Below, one piece after another: positions 6,060 through 14,756 of a DNA stretch of 38,215 nt. The DNA lies in IMG/VR virus record IMGVR_UViG_3300047673_000284, positions 1 to 38,215 of that record; one strand, written 5' to 3'. The DNA comes from a virus. How positions within the stretch are numbered: the stretch's first letter is position 1; each line of letters starts with the position of its first letter. The notes under the pieces were generated by a model, which worked only from the letters and a program-made list of their open reading frames with translations, was not told where the DNA came from and searched no databases. The position numbers and the translations under genes were made by a program.

Positions 6060-6538
6060 GCAAAGGCCGCACACCGCCGCCCGCCCCGATCGACCACGCC
6101 GCCGCACTCCGCGATCGGCTGGGCAAAGCGGCATATACACAATGGCAGCGCGAGACGGGTGAGCTGCCCAGTTGGGAACAACTGAGCCATGCTGAGCGTG
6201 TTTCCTGGCAGATGATCGGCCAGGCCGTGATGGATGTCATCGTGGACAAAGGCGATCGGCGCGGCGAATTCGCCGTGTCATCGATCTACGGCTACGCCAG
6301 TCAAAAGCCATACGTGAACATCGAAGTCAGCATGTCGCCGACGCAGGTTACGCCGGCCAAAGCGCGCGAAATGGCGCTCATGCTGCTGGAGAGCGCGGAT
6401 GCGAGCGAGAGCGACGCGGTGCTGATCGGCTATGCCAGGGATGTCCTCGATCTGGACGAGCGCGGCGCGGCGCAGCTGCTCAATCAGCTCCGCCAGTATC
6501 GCGACAAGCAGATCGGCCAGGAGGCGAGAAGCGCATGA
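6056..6538 (+). CDS. Unknown early protein starting MSKGR (160 aa)
   Basis: The N-terminus repeats the MSKGRxPPP peptide of the previous gene. The middle has a helical segment with WEQLSHAERVSWQMIGQAV, followed by strands and a C-terminal helical region that may form a coiled coil (RGAAQLLNQLRQYRDKQI). No catalytic motif is seen. The gene is coupled to both neighbours by ATGA overlaps. Confidence 0.75.
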   Translation: MSKGRTPPPAPIDHAAALRDRLGKAAYTQWQRETGELPSWEQLSHAERVSWQMIGQAVMDVIVDKGDRRGEFAVSSIYGYASQKPYVNIEVSMSPTQVTPAKAREMALMLLESADASESDAVLIGYARDVLDLDERGAAQLLNQLRQYRDKQIGQEARSA

Positions 6539-7677
6539 CCACTGACACGATCGATGCGCCAGCCGATCTGTACGCGCTGGCGCAAGAGGAACAATCCGCG
6601 CTTGATCGCTGTGAGGCGGTGATCGCGCGCGGCGTCCAGACCTTTATCGAGGTTGGCGAGGCACTAACGGAAATTCGCGACAAGCTGCTCTATCGCTTCA
6701 GCCACAAAACCTTCGATCACTACTGCAAGGAGAAGTGGGGAATCGGCCGCGCTCGGGCTTACCAGCTCATGGACGCCGCGCCGATCGCGCGTGAATTGTC
6801 TACCCGGGTAGACAATCCGCCGGCGAACGAGAAGGAGGCGCGGGCCGTCGCCAAGTCCGCGCCCGCCGATCGCCCGCGCGTGATCGAGCGCGCGACGGAG
6901 ATCGCCGGCGGCGAACCGCGCACGGCGAAACATATCCAGCAGGCGGTAGCCGAGATCGCCGCGCCTTTTTGGCAATCCATCGACGCGCACCATCCGACGG
7001 CGCACCTCTGGAGGCGCGAGCGCCCCGATCTACTGAAATCGGCGTGTGGCATGTTCATCCAGAACCGCCTGCCCAGCGGCAGCACGGAGGCGGGACATTG
7101 CAGCAGCTGTGTGCGCGCGACGTGGCCGCAGGCCAAAGAGCAACCGAAGATTCCTGAAGTCGCGCCCGAGCTGCCGCCGGAGTTTGCGATCGTCCAGCGG
7201 CGCTTTGCGGCACATGGATGGAAGCTGATTCGGCATGGCGTATGGTACAAGCTCAGTCAACCAGATGGGACGCTGCACAATACCTATCCGACAATCGAGG
7301 CGCATGCCGCGACGCTTGAGGTATTGGATCGGGCAGCCGCCAGGCAGGGCGCCGCGCCGACGTTTGACCAGCAGTCCGACCGACAGGATCATATCGCCAA
7401 AGAGCAGCGCGATCGCGATCGGATCAGCACCGCCCGCGCCAACATCGGCGTGGGCAACATCGGCGATGCGCGGCGGATTCTCAGCACGATCGAGGTTTCG
7501 ACATGGGAGCGCGATCAGCTGCTCTGTCAGATCGCGCGGGGGGCGGCGCTGGCGTTTCTGGGCGATCAACGCGCGCGGCTGAAGCACTTCAGTGCGGCGG
7601 CGATGATCAGTCAGACGACCTTTACGCAGGCGCTCGATCACATCGAGGCGCTGCTTAATTACGTGGTGACCGAATGA
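6535..7677 (+). CDS. ParB/DUF3102-like DNA-binding protein
   Basis: Residues about 20-105 match the phage and plasmid family in which a protein with 'FIEVGEALTEIRD', 'YRFSHKTFDHYCKEKWGI' and 'ARAYQLMDAA' precedes a 'PPANEKEARAVA' segment. These proteins share the helix-turn-helix region of ParB-type partition proteins and are usually annotated as DNA-binding. The middle (about 140-200) has a Cys pair (CSSC) and is unassigned. The rest includes a short beta segment and a C-terminal helical, TPR-like region. A perfect 22-bp palindrome lies inside this gene at 6795-6816 and could be its own binding site. A partition or transcriptional role is possible, but no ParA is present in the window. Confidence 0.75.
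   Translation: MTTDTIDAPADLYALAQEEQSALDRCEAVIARGVQTFIEVGEALTEIRDKLLYRFSHKTFDHYCKEKWGIGRARAYQLMDAAPIARELSTRVDNPPANEKEARAVAKSAPADRPRVIERATEIAGGEPRTAKHIQQAVAEIAAPFWQSIDAHHPTAHLWRRERPDLLKSACGMFIQNRLPSGSTEAGHCSSCVRATWPQAKEQPKIPEVAPELPPEFAIVQRRFAAHGWKLIRHGVWYKLSQPDGTLHNTYPTIEAHAATLEVLDRAAARQGAAPTFDQQSDRQDHIAKEQRDRDRISTARANIGVGNIGDARRILSTIEVSTWERDQLLCQIARGAALAFLGDQRARLKHFSAAAMISQTTFTQALDHIEALLNYVVTE
6795..6816. promoter_or_regulatory. Perfect 22-bp palindrome inside the ParB-like gene
   Basis: ATTGTCTACCC at 6795-6805 is followed directly by its exact reverse complement at 6806-6816, with no spacer. It lies in the coding sequence of a ParB-like DNA-binding protein, so a self-bound operator or parS-like site is plausible. 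The encoded peptide (LSTRVDNPP) is in a conserved part of the family, so codon constraint may explain part of it. Confidence 0.45.
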
Positions 7678-7931
7678 GCGAAGAGATCGCCAGCGCCGAT
7701 AGCCTGCTACGCGAGATCGCGCGGCTCAGTCGCCAGATCGGTGAACAGCACACGACGATCGGCTACCAGGACGCCATGATCGCGCGCCTCCTGAACGCAC
7801 TGAACGCGATCGATCGGCACATCGTCGGCGCGTGCGAAGCGGGTTCCAGCGGCATGCCGGAGCCGTGCGAGGAATGCGGCGAGATGCGAGAGATCGCCAG
7901 TGGGGCGCTGGTGGCGATGAAGGAGAGATGA
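7674..7931 (+). CDS. Small coiled-coil protein (85 aa)
   Basis: The first 45 residues are heptad-like (LLREIARLSRQIGEQ, MIARLLNALNAI) and probably form a coiled coil. The rest holds a short Cys cluster, CEECGEM, that may bind metal with an upstream Cys. No function is known. Its start overlaps the ParB-like gene by ATGA, and it precedes the exonuclease gene by four bases. Confidence 0.7.
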   Translation: MSEEIASADSLLREIARLSRQIGEQHTTIGYQDAMIARLLNALNAIDRHIVGACEAGSSGMPEPCEECGEMREIASGALVAMKER

Positions 7932-7935
7932 GCGA

Positions 7936-8766
7936 ATGAACGAACAACCATCCGACCGCGAGCAATCCCGCCAGTGGGCACAAGCGCTGCTCACGCGCGA
8001 CGAATTTGTCATCCTCGACTCGGAGACGACCGGACTCGGCGGCACAGCCGAGATCGTCCAGATCGCCATTATTGACCCGCAGGGCCGCGTGCTGCTGGAT
8101 ACGCTGGTCAAACCGACCCGTCCGATTCCGATGGACGCCACTGCGATCCACCACATCACGGATGCGATGGTCGCGGACAGTCCGACGTTCGCAGCTATCG
8201 CCCCGCAGCTGCGCGAGCTGCTCGCCGGCGAGACGGTCGTGATCTACAACAGCGCCTTCGACGTGCGCATGATGGAGCAGAGCGCACAGGCGTGTGGGTT
8301 GACCTATGAGATCCCGATCTTCGCTGGCGAGTACAAATGTGCGATGGAGGAGTATAGCCAGTGGGTGGGGGAGTGGTCGGAATATCACGGCAACTATCGC
8401 TGGCAGAAGTTGCCCGGCGGGGATCATACGGCGCTCGGGGATGCGCGGGCGTGTCTCGCGATCGTCAAGAAAATGGCCGGCCATCTCAACAGCAGCATCA
8501 CGGTTCCGGCGATGGATGACGAGCTGCGCGGGTACGCGCTGCACCACAGCAAATTCTACAAGGACGGCGACTACAACGTGACGCACGACTCGCCGCTCAC
8601 CGATGCGCTCTCGGCATTCATCGCCGATCTCGTGGGCAGCTACAGTGATCGCCACGGCAGCATGGAGCGCGAGCGCCTCGCGAATGACTGGTTTACCGCA
8701 TGGCGGCGCGATCTCGGCTGGCGCCCGATCTATGAGCCGCAGAAGAAAGGAGAAGAAGTCCCATGA
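7936..8766 (+). CDS. DnaQ-like 3'-5' exonuclease
   Basis: The N-terminal 180 residues form a DEDDh exonuclease of the DNA polymerase III epsilon type. The ExoI motif FVILDSETTG has Asp28 and Glu30. An ExoII-like NSAFDVRMM segment and an ExoIII HTALGDARACL segment supply the remaining Asp and His residues. The enzyme removes nucleotides from DNA or RNA 3' ends with two metal ions, and in phages serves proofreading, recombination or host DNA turnover. The last 90 residues (ELRGYALHHSKFYK to the end) are an unassigned extension. No polymerase gene is nearby, so it probably works with the host replisome. It is coupled to the next gene by ATGA. Confidence 0.9.
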   Translation: MNEQPSDREQSRQWAQALLTRDEFVILDSETTGLGGTAEIVQIAIIDPQGRVLLDTLVKPTRPIPMDATAIHHITDAMVADSPTFAAIAPQLRELLAGETVVIYNSAFDVRMMEQSAQACGLTYEIPIFAGEYKCAMEEYSQWVGEWSEYHGNYRWQKLPGGDHTALGDARACLAIVKKMAGHLNSSITVPAMDDELRGYALHHSKFYKDGDYNVTHDSPLTDALSAFIADLVGSYSDRHGSMERERLANDWFTAWRRDLGWRPIYEPQKKGEEVP

Positions 8767-8999
8767 CCGCCCGCCCCCACCCCTCCGGCGCGGATCATTA
8801 CAGCCGGCGCACGCCGGAGCGCATCAAACGCGGCCCGGCCAGCCATGCGGCAAAGCTTTGCGCGGATGACATCGCGCGGCTATATCGGTATGCCGATGCG
8901 GGCTGGCGGTCGTTTGAACTGGCGAGTCATTTTGGCGTGAGTCGCATCACGATCTGGCGCCACCTGAAAGCGCGTACGACGTTTCACGTGAAAGAGTAA
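8763..8999 (+). CDS. Small helix-turn-helix protein
   Basis: The pattern RGPASHAAKLCADDIARLYRY followed by ELASHFGVSRITIWRHLKAR is a resolvase-type helix-turn-helix. It recurs in phage proteins, often as the C-terminal part of HNH homing endonucleases. No HNH motif is present here, so it is either a stand-alone DNA-binding regulator or an endonuclease remnant. It is the last gene of the early operon, coupled by ATGA to the exonuclease and followed by a strong GC hairpin. Confidence 0.75.
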   Translation: MTARPHPSGADHYSRRTPERIKRGPASHAAKLCADDIARLYRYADAGWRSFELASHFGVSRITIWRHLKARTTFHVKE

Positions 9000-9015
9000 C
9001 ACGACAAACATCAGC

Positions 9016-9102
9016 GCGCGGCGGGCGGCCGAACTCCCGCCCGCCGCGCATCGCTGAACTGCAATGCGAACTCATTGCAGCGGTGCCATTGTAGCACTGC
9101 TG
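9016..9102 (+). promoter_or_regulatory. Three consecutive hairpins between early operon and membrane genes
   Basis: Stem 1 has 13 perfect GC-rich pairs (9016-9028 with 9037-9049). Stem 2 has eight perfect pairs (9059-9066 with 9073-9080). Stem 3 has nine pairs, one of them G-U (9078-9086 with 9094-9102), and shares three bases with stem 2, so those two may be alternatives. None has a T run. The first may end early transcripts; the stem 2/3 pair could act as a switch before the gene at 9126. No clear promoter was found. Confidence 0.45.
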
Positions 9103-9125
9103 CCCATCAGAAAGGCTGTTCTACC

Positions 9126-9761
9126 ATGGCACATCGCTCCCCATCCCGCCGGCCCGACGTGGCCCGCCCGCCGCGCATTGCCGTCGCGCTGAGCTACATC
9201 CTGACCATCACCTTCATCATCGTTGGGATCGGCATGCTCATCCTGATCGCGCCGATCATCGCCGCCAACTACACGGGACATGCCAGTCCTCTGGCGCTGC
9301 CCACAGCCGCGACGGGCGCGATCGGCGGGCAGGCGCCGCCATCGGTGCGCGGCAGCTACCCGGACGCGCCGGCCGCCACCCCGATCCCGGGCATTGCCCA
9401 GAGTGCGGATGAGGCGCAGCGGATGTACCAGGCGACCGCACAGGCGGCTTCTGGAGCGCCCCAAGCGGCCACCCCCGTGCCATTTGTCCCGGCGGCCGCC
9501 CCGCTGCCGCTGAACAGCGCCGGACAGCCCGTGATAGACGAAACACAGCAGCAGCAGCTCGACCTATCGGCGCAAATGGCCGCCGATGAGCAGCAAGCGG
9601 CGTTGCGGGCAGCCCAGCTCGCCGACGCGGCCAGCCGCGCGCCCGATGTGTCCTACACCGACGCACAAGCGCTGCTCCACCGCGACCCGTGCCATGTGCC
9701 GCGCGCCGATCCGGCGACGTGCGCCAGGGGATTATTTAAGCCCACGCCGGTGCAGCCATGA
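9126..9761 (+). CDS. Single-span membrane protein with long Ala/Pro/Gln-rich tail
   Basis: After a short basic N-terminus there is one long hydrophobic segment (about residues 18-43, SYILTITFIIVGIGMLILIA). The rest is a low-complexity Ala/Pro/Gln-rich tail of about 165 residues with two Cys near the end, probably outside the membrane. No family recognised. ATG 9126 was chosen because it follows AAAGG and begins just before the membrane segment. It is first of three membrane genes, overlapping the next by ATGA. A role in lysis or in altering the host envelope is possible but not shown. Confidence 0.75.
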   Translation: MAHRSPSRRPDVARPPRIAVALSYILTITFIIVGIGMLILIAPIIAANYTGHASPLALPTAATGAIGGQAPPSVRGSYPDAPAATPIPGIAQSADEAQRMYQATAQAASGAPQAATPVPFVPAAAPLPLNSAGQPVIDETQQQQLDLSAQMAADEQQAALRAAQLADAASRAPDVSYTDAQALLHRDPCHVPRADPATCARGLFKPTPVQP

Positions 9762-10285
9762 GCAACGTTCGCAGCGAGCCGCTGAAAAGCGCCCCGCGCC
9801 CGGCGGCCGGCGGCTGCGCCATCCTGCTCGGCAAGGCCGGCATGTGGCTGGCTGTCGCATCATTCGGCGGGATCTTCTGGGCGGTCAATGGCGGGTTCAG
9901 CGTGATCGGCCTGGGCGTGCTGGCATCGGCGTTCAATAGCGCCGGCGCGCTGTTCTGGGCGGCGGTTTCGAGCTGGACATTTCCCGTGCCGGTGATCGTG
10001 CCGGGGCTGCCGACGACTCAGCCGGTGATCCCCTGGGTCGGCGTGATTGCGGCCAGCCTGTTGCAAATTAGCGTGGCCTGGCTTAAACTGGGTAAGCAGC
10101 CTATTCCCTGGCAACTACTGATGGTCGCGGCGCTGATGAGCGTCTACGATTACGCCACGACGTTTTTCGGCCTGGGGACGATCCCCTGGCTTGAAAAGGG
10201 CGGGCCGATCCCCGCGCTGCTGATCGCCGTACCGCTGACGTTTGCGTTGGAAGTCTCGATCGGCTACGCGCTGAAAAGGAGATAG
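9758..10285 (+). CDS. Multi-span membrane protein, possibly five helices
   Basis: Hydrophobic stretches at about residues 22-42, 46-70, 90-108, 117-136 and 146-168 point to an integral membrane protein. A charged C-terminus (LKRR) is probably cytoplasmic. Holins are a possible match by size and position, but it is larger than most and has no diagnostic motif. It overlaps the previous gene by ATGA and precedes the next by two bases. Function unknown. Confidence 0.75.
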   Translation: MSNVRSEPLKSAPRPAAGGCAILLGKAGMWLAVASFGGIFWAVNGGFSVIGLGVLASAFNSAGALFWAAVSSWTFPVPVIVPGLPTTQPVIPWVGVIAASLLQISVAWLKLGKQPIPWQLLMVAALMSVYDYATTFFGLGTIPWLEKGGPIPALLIAVPLTFALEVSIGYALKRR

Positions 10286-10287
10286 TC

Positions 10288-10779
10288 ATGTTTGGGATCA
10301 ACCCCGGATTGGATGCAGTGTGGGCGGGGATCTGGTTCGGGGCGATCCTGATCCTCTATTTTTACCTGTCGCATATCGAAGAGGACGGCGGCCCGTCACG
10401 TCTCGCGCGCTGGCGGGCGGCGTTCGTTATGTCACGCGATCGGCGCGCGGCCCGCCGCGAAAAAAGCAACGAAGATCCGGCTTTTTCGCAAACAACAACA
10501 ACGCCCGCAACGAGCAACGATGCATTGCAATCAGGTGCAACAAACAGCAATGCGTTGTTGCTCGGGCAAGCGCGGGCGTTGGCCGCAATGGTCAATGCGG
10601 GGAAAATCGGCGAGACTGAGGGTATCAAGTTGGTGTTCGGCGTGTCGCCGTCGTCGACAAACGCACGTTACCAGGCCGCGCGATCGGCGCTGAAAGCTGA
10701 ACTGGCGAAACTCGATAATCCCTATCCCCAGCGGACTGAGGAGCAGCGGCGCGCGAGAGAAGCGTTAGGACTGAAATAG
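10288..10779 (+). CDS. Membrane-anchored protein with C-terminal DNA-binding-like domain
   Basis: A hydrophobic segment at about residues 8-27 (AVWAGIWFGAILILYFYL) anchors the protein. A basic region and a Thr/Asn-rich linker follow, then a helical domain (about 95-160) with 'GQARALAAMVNAGKIGETEG' and 'SSTNARYQAARSAL', resembling a winged-helix sampling unit such as those of small DNA-binding proteins. AAGGAG lies before its ATG. A 16-of-18 inverted repeat lies in the linker at 10511-10564. It is the last plus-strand gene and faces the tail genes. A role in tethering phage DNA to the membrane is conceivable but speculative. Confidence 0.65.
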   Translation: MFGINPGLDAVWAGIWFGAILILYFYLSHIEEDGGPSRLARWRAAFVMSRDRRAARREKSNEDPAFSQTTTTPATSNDALQSGATNSNALLLGQARALAAMVNAGKIGETEGIKLVFGVSPSSTNARYQAARSALKAELAKLDNPYPQRTEEQRRAREALGLK

Positions 10780-10794
10780 CCTCGCGCGCACATC

Positions 10795-10820
10795 GCCCCC
10801 GGCCAACGATGGTTGGGGGC
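10795..10820. terminator. Weak candidate terminator between convergent operons
   Basis: GCCCCC..CCAAC (from 10795) can pair with GTTGGGGGC (to 10820) with a small bulge, in the 45-base gap between converging genes. There is no clear T run on either strand. A terminator is expected here by position, but this hairpin is imperfect. Confidence 0.3.
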
Positions 10821-10824
10821 TTCA

Positions 10825-11541
10825 CTAACCCCACCACCCCAGCACATCCACGAAGCCCTTGGCGATCGGCCCGTTCTCGGTCTTGATGAGCAGCGTTCGG
10901 TTGGCGGCGGCTGAGATGATCCCGCTTTCATAGGCGCGATTCTCCACGCCCAATCCGGTCACGGTCAGCATCGCCGCCGCCTGGAGGTTCGGGTCGGCGA
11001 CCTGCGGCCCGCAGCGGAAGATGATCCCCGGCAGCGCATCGAGCGACAGGCGCACGTTCAAGGCGGAGCAGACCGGGATGCCCAGCGGCGCGAGATTGAC
11101 CGTGACACTGTTGTCAAAGCCATCCTGATCAACAAACACCCGTATGCTGCCATTGGGCGCCCCATGGTAGGCGCCCGTTTGCACCTGCACGGCGCCTGGG
11201 ACACGCGCCGGCGGGCCGGCGGGCCGGATACTCGATCCTTCCCACGACGACCAATACATCCATCCGTCATGCGCAATGTCCAGCCAGCCGCGCCCGGTTC
11301 CGGCGCCACTGATCGGGACATGCACGAGTGCGCCGTTTTTGAGGACGAAGATCGAGAAGTACAGCGGCCCGCCATCCTTTTTCGCGCAGCAGCCGAGGTG
11401 CCAGATGGACGCGCCGTCCAGCGCCCAATTCATGGTCGCGCCACCGTAGGCCTCAACCGCTTGCGCCTGCGGCCCAGCAACGTCCGTTGTGCCGTCTTCG
11501 AGCTCCCAGCCATGTGGGAGTGTCAGCAATGATTCACTCAT
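10825..11541 (-). CDS. Last tail gene: possible tail-tip or receptor-binding protein
   Basis: The protein is mostly beta-strand, Trp- and Gly-rich (WLDIAHDGWMYWSSW), with several Cys residues. It has no clear enzyme motif. It is the most distal gene of the tail operon, where siphophages usually keep tail-tip, fibre or receptor-binding proteins. No match to a named family was made, so the role rests on position and composition. GAGG lies six bases before the ATG. Confidence 0.6.
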   Translation of the reverse strand: MSESLLTLPHGWELEDGTTDVAGPQAQAVEAYGGATMNWALDGASIWHLGCCAKKDGGPLYFSIFVLKNGALVHVPISGAGTGRGWLDIAHDGWMYWSSWEGSSIRPAGPPARVPGAVQVQTGAYHGAPNGSIRVFVDQDGFDNSVTVNLAPLGIPVCSALNVRLSLDALPGIIFRCGPQVADPNLQAAAMLTVTGLGVENRAYESGIISAAANRTLLIKTENGPIAKGFVDVLGWWG

Positions 11542-11584
11542 GTTGGCCTCACATCTCCTGTGCTCATCTGTATCGCGTAGAGAG

Positions 11585-13348
11585 CTACTGACGCCGTGCG
11601 TCTTTCGCGAGCAGCGCCTGCACGCTCGGCAGCGGCGTCAGCGGCTCAACCGTCAGTGTGCGCGCGATCAGGTCACAGCTCGTGCGCGCGATCCGGAAGC
11701 TGCGAATCTGGTCAATGTCGACCGAGACCGTCGGCGGCAGATTGCGAATCACGATCGTGTCGCCCGCTCTGGGCAGCCACAGCGGCACGCGGCCGCCGAC
11801 GCTGTTGTAGACCGCGCTGAAGGTCAGGCCAAAGCGCGGCGGCGGATCGGCCGTATCGTTCAGACTCGCGTCGCGCTGCACATTCGCCTGGGTCAGGCTG
11901 GTCGTGCGTGTGCTGACCGCCTGGGTGCGCGTGATGGCGTGCGACGCCACGCTAGCGGCGTCGGTCGAGACTGCGCCTCTGAGCGTGCGACCGCTCGCGT
12001 CCTGATAGACCGCGTAGGCGCTGTTGAACAGCTGATTGAGACTGCGCTGCACCTGAATGGCCGTCACATCCACGTACCAGGTTTGCGCCACCGCACCCGC
12101 CACGCGATAGTACAGCGTTCTCAGCCCCGTAACGCCCCACTCCCACTGATTGGGGATGGTCGCATTGTCCCCCAGGCCGATCAGCCGATCGAGAATCGCG
12201 CTCGGAGCCTGGTCTTCGTAGGATTCATCGAACAGATCGAGCGCAGGCGACGTGACCTGGCTGGTGTCAGGCAGCAGCTGCGTGCTGTTCAGTGTAGACA
12301 CGGCGCTGACCATATCCTTGACAATCTCGTCGGCGTAGACGACGAACGACTGCACCGTGACGCCGATGCCCTCACCAGCCGCAAAGTCGGCGACAAACTG
12401 CGTGCTATTCAGCACCTGCTTGACGATCACGCTCTCGCCGCCGGTTCCAATGCCGCCGGCGATGAACAGCCGCTGCCCGACGTACATCCGCGCGGTGCTG
12501 CCGACGGTGGCGGTCACGTTCGCGCCGGCCAGGTGCGCGACCGTAAAGGTCGTGTTGACCATGTTTGCGGTTGAGGTCACCAGGCGCAGATTCGTGACGT
12601 GAAAGAAGTTCGCGCCGGTCTCGCCGGCGTACACCGCATCGGCGGCGTTGAAGTCCATGAAGAAGCTGACGATCTTGGCGGCCGCAAAGGTCACGAAGAT
12701 CGACCCGATCGTCGTGCCGGCGCCGGGGGATATAATCCAGGGTACGGCGATCGTCACAAAGGCGGCGGTCTGGGTGATGATCCCGACGCGCCAGTTCGCC
12801 GCCGGCAGGGCGGCGACGTAATCAAACTGCGCGCCGATGATGTCGCGCGTGCCGCCCGAGGGCGGGATGAAACACATGTACGCCTGCTTGGCCGCGCCGG
12901 TCACGCCAAACGTCGCGTTCTTCTGCGGCGCAATCGACACGCGGTTCTGGGTGTCGAACGTGTAGCGATCGGGGGTGGCCGTGGCGATCTCGGTCGCGAT
13001 AACCGGGCGAAAGTCGCCCACCCGCGTGCTGCTCCAGAGCGCCGTGTAGCGCGCGTCGCTGAGTGCCCGCTGGTAGCCGAACGCGGTCATGTCGAGCCCG
13101 TCGCCATGCACCGCGACGTCTTCCACGCGACCCTGAAACGGCGTCGCCGCGCCGTCGGTGATGATCGCGTGCGGCGTGCCCGCGCGGTCGTAGCGCTCAA
13201 ACGCGCTGGTCATGCTCGCCTTCGCCGAGAGTTGCAACGCCTCGTCGCCGTGCAAATTGCTCGACATGATCGCCCGCGTCAGGCGACTCGTGAGGTCGGA
13301 CTGCGTGTTCAAGCCGGGCGTATCCTGGATGGTGAGCGTGAGTGTCAT
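11585..13348 (-). CDS. Minor tail / baseplate-hub-like protein
   Basis: The protein is long and beta-rich, beginning MTLTLTIQDTPGL, followed by segments such as GRVEDVAVHGDGLDMTAFGY. This resembles the start of siphophage tail-hub proteins, where the N-terminal strands dock on the distal tail ring. The middle is beta-rich with Asn/Thr, and the C-terminal third has GDTIVIRNLPP and RSFRIARTSCDLIARTLTVE, also typical of the hub family. ATG 13348 was chosen over the upstream start at 13378, which would overlap the previous gene by 26 bases. It is the second gene after the tape measure, a usual hub position. Confidence 0.65.
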   Translation of the reverse strand: MTLTLTIQDTPGLNTQSDLTSRLTRAIMSSNLHGDEALQLSAKASMTSAFERYDRAGTPHAIITDGAATPFQGRVEDVAVHGDGLDMTAFGYQRALSDARYTALWSSTRVGDFRPVIATEIATATPDRYTFDTQNRVSIAPQKNATFGVTGAAKQAYMCFIPPSGGTRDIIGAQFDYVAALPAANWRVGIITQTAAFVTIAVPWIISPGAGTTIGSIFVTFAAAKIVSFFMDFNAADAVYAGETGANFFHVTNLRLVTSTANMVNTTFTVAHLAGANVTATVGSTARMYVGQRLFIAGGIGTGGESVIVKQVLNSTQFVADFAAGEGIGVTVQSFVVYADEIVKDMVSAVSTLNSTQLLPDTSQVTSPALDLFDESYEDQAPSAILDRLIGLGDNATIPNQWEWGVTGLRTLYYRVAGAVAQTWYVDVTAIQVQRSLNQLFNSAYAVYQDASGRTLRGAVSTDAASVASHAITRTQAVSTRTTSLTQANVQRDASLNDTADPPPRFGLTFSAVYNSVGGRVPLWLPRAGDTIVIRNLPPTVSVDIDQIRSFRIARTSCDLIARTLTVEPLTPLPSVQALLAKDARRQ

Positions 13349-13352
13349 AGCT

Positions 13353-14756
13353 TCACTGCGGCAGCAAAAACGGCGCACGCCGCGATAAGGCCAGCGTGAA
13401 GCTGATCGCCGCCGCGGCGGTCGTGTCCCACGGGCGCCAGAATGTGCCCATGGTGGTCAACCACATGGCGGTCATCACCGCTTCCTTACTCACGAGATAC
13501 GGATCGCCATTGATCGGCCACGGCTCGTCGGTTCCGCCGGTCGCCTCGCGACCAATCACCCCCGGCGCCACTTGGGTCAGGTTCTGCGGGTCGTAGACCA
13601 CGCTAAGCGGACTGGTGGCGACAGCGCCCGCAAACGGCGTGTAGGCGGTCGGGTCGATGATTGTTGCGATGGCCCGCGCGTCATGCGCGTTATTCAGCGC
13701 GATACAGACCACCACGTCGATGTCGAAGGTGCTGTTGAACCAGTCCACGTTGACCTGCACGCCAGTGGCCGCACTGCCACTCGGCATGTCGATAATGCCG
13801 AGAAACACCGGCTGCGGGATGCCGTTCACGCCGAAGTACGTATCATCGACGGGCACGATCGGCCCTAAGACCGGCGCGCTGTTACGAAAGAGCTCCGCCT
13901 GCATCGTGTTCGCGCCCGTCGGCACAGCGTTGATCCGAATCGTCGCAAAGACCGCCACCTGATAGGCATTTGCTGCAAATGGCGCGCTGAAGGCCTTAAA
14001 CAACTGCGCATGCGCCGGCGCAGCCGACAGCCGCATGACGCTGCCATTCGAGGCGTGCGCCGCCGCGTCGGCGGTGCTGGTGGCCGTGCCGCCGCCCGTA
14101 TTCGTCATCGTTTCGGCCTCGATCAGCTCGATCCGGTTTTGCGGCGCGATCAGCAGGTAGCCCAGCTGGAGCGCCAGGATCGATCGGTTGAGCGGCCCGG
14201 AGAGCGTGGCCACCATCGGCGTCAAATGGTCGACCGCGCCGGCCGCAAAGGTCGCGGTCAGCACGCTCGGCATCGCGGCGGTATTCGAGGTCGCACTCTG
14301 CGTGGCGCCCTGAAACAGCGGGCCGCGCACGAACTGAATCGTAATGTTTTGGATGACATACTTGCCGAAATGCTCGTGCCAGATCGGCGGCAGACTCAGC
14401 CCGGCCGGCGCCCCCGCCGCACGCCCGCGCACGAGCGCGACCACGGGACTGGACAAGGTCGAGTCCTGCGCGACGGCGCGGATCGTGACCGCCGACACCC
14501 GCTCGCCCTGCCACCAGCGAAAGGATTGCTCCAGCAAGGTCTGGAGCTTGTCGGCAGCGGTGTAGGCGAGCGCGGCGGTCGTGCCCATGGCATGCACGGT
14601 GATCGTGTCCGTCGCCACGTCATACGGCCCCTGCCCGCCCAGCAGGCTCTCGCGCAGCGGCGCGATCTGCGGCGCATAACTGACCAGGGCATAGCTGATG
14701 TTGTCGGTCAGCTCCAGCTCGGTCACGCCGTCGGTGATGGACAGAAAGCTCAGCAT
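13353..14756 (-). CDS. Distal-tail-like protein
   Basis: The N-terminal third (LSFLSITDGVTELELTD, then a segment with QTLLEQSF and RWWQGE) looks like the first domain of distal tail proteins (Dit/phage tail protein family), which form the ring joining tube and baseplate. The remaining beta-rich part, from about residue 190, may be a carbohydrate-binding or structural insertion, including LIEAETMTNTGGG and a cupin- or jelly-roll-like stretch. The start ATG overlaps the tape-measure stop by one base (TGATG). The position directly after the tape measure is diagnostic of Dit. The assignment is by position and N-terminal pattern. Confidence 0.65.
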   Translation of the reverse strand: MLSFLSITDGVTELELTDNISYALVSYAPQIAPLRESLLGGQGPYDVATDTITVHAMGTTAALAYTAADKLQTLLEQSFRWWQGERVSAVTIRAVAQDSTLSSPVVALVRGRAAGAPAGLSLPPIWHEHFGKYVIQNITIQFVRGPLFQGATQSATSNTAAMPSVLTATFAAGAVDHLTPMVATLSGPLNRSILALQLGYLLIAPQNRIELIEAETMTNTGGGTATSTADAAAHASNGSVMRLSAAPAHAQLFKAFSAPFAANAYQVAVFATIRINAVPTGANTMQAELFRNSAPVLGPIVPVDDTYFGVNGIPQPVFLGIIDMPSGSAATGVQVNVDWFNSTFDIDVVVCIALNNAHDARAIATIIDPTAYTPFAGAVATSPLSVVYDPQNLTQVAPGVIGREATGGTDEPWPINGDPYLVSKEAVMTAMWLTTMGTFWRPWDTTAAAAISFTLALSRRAPFLLPQ

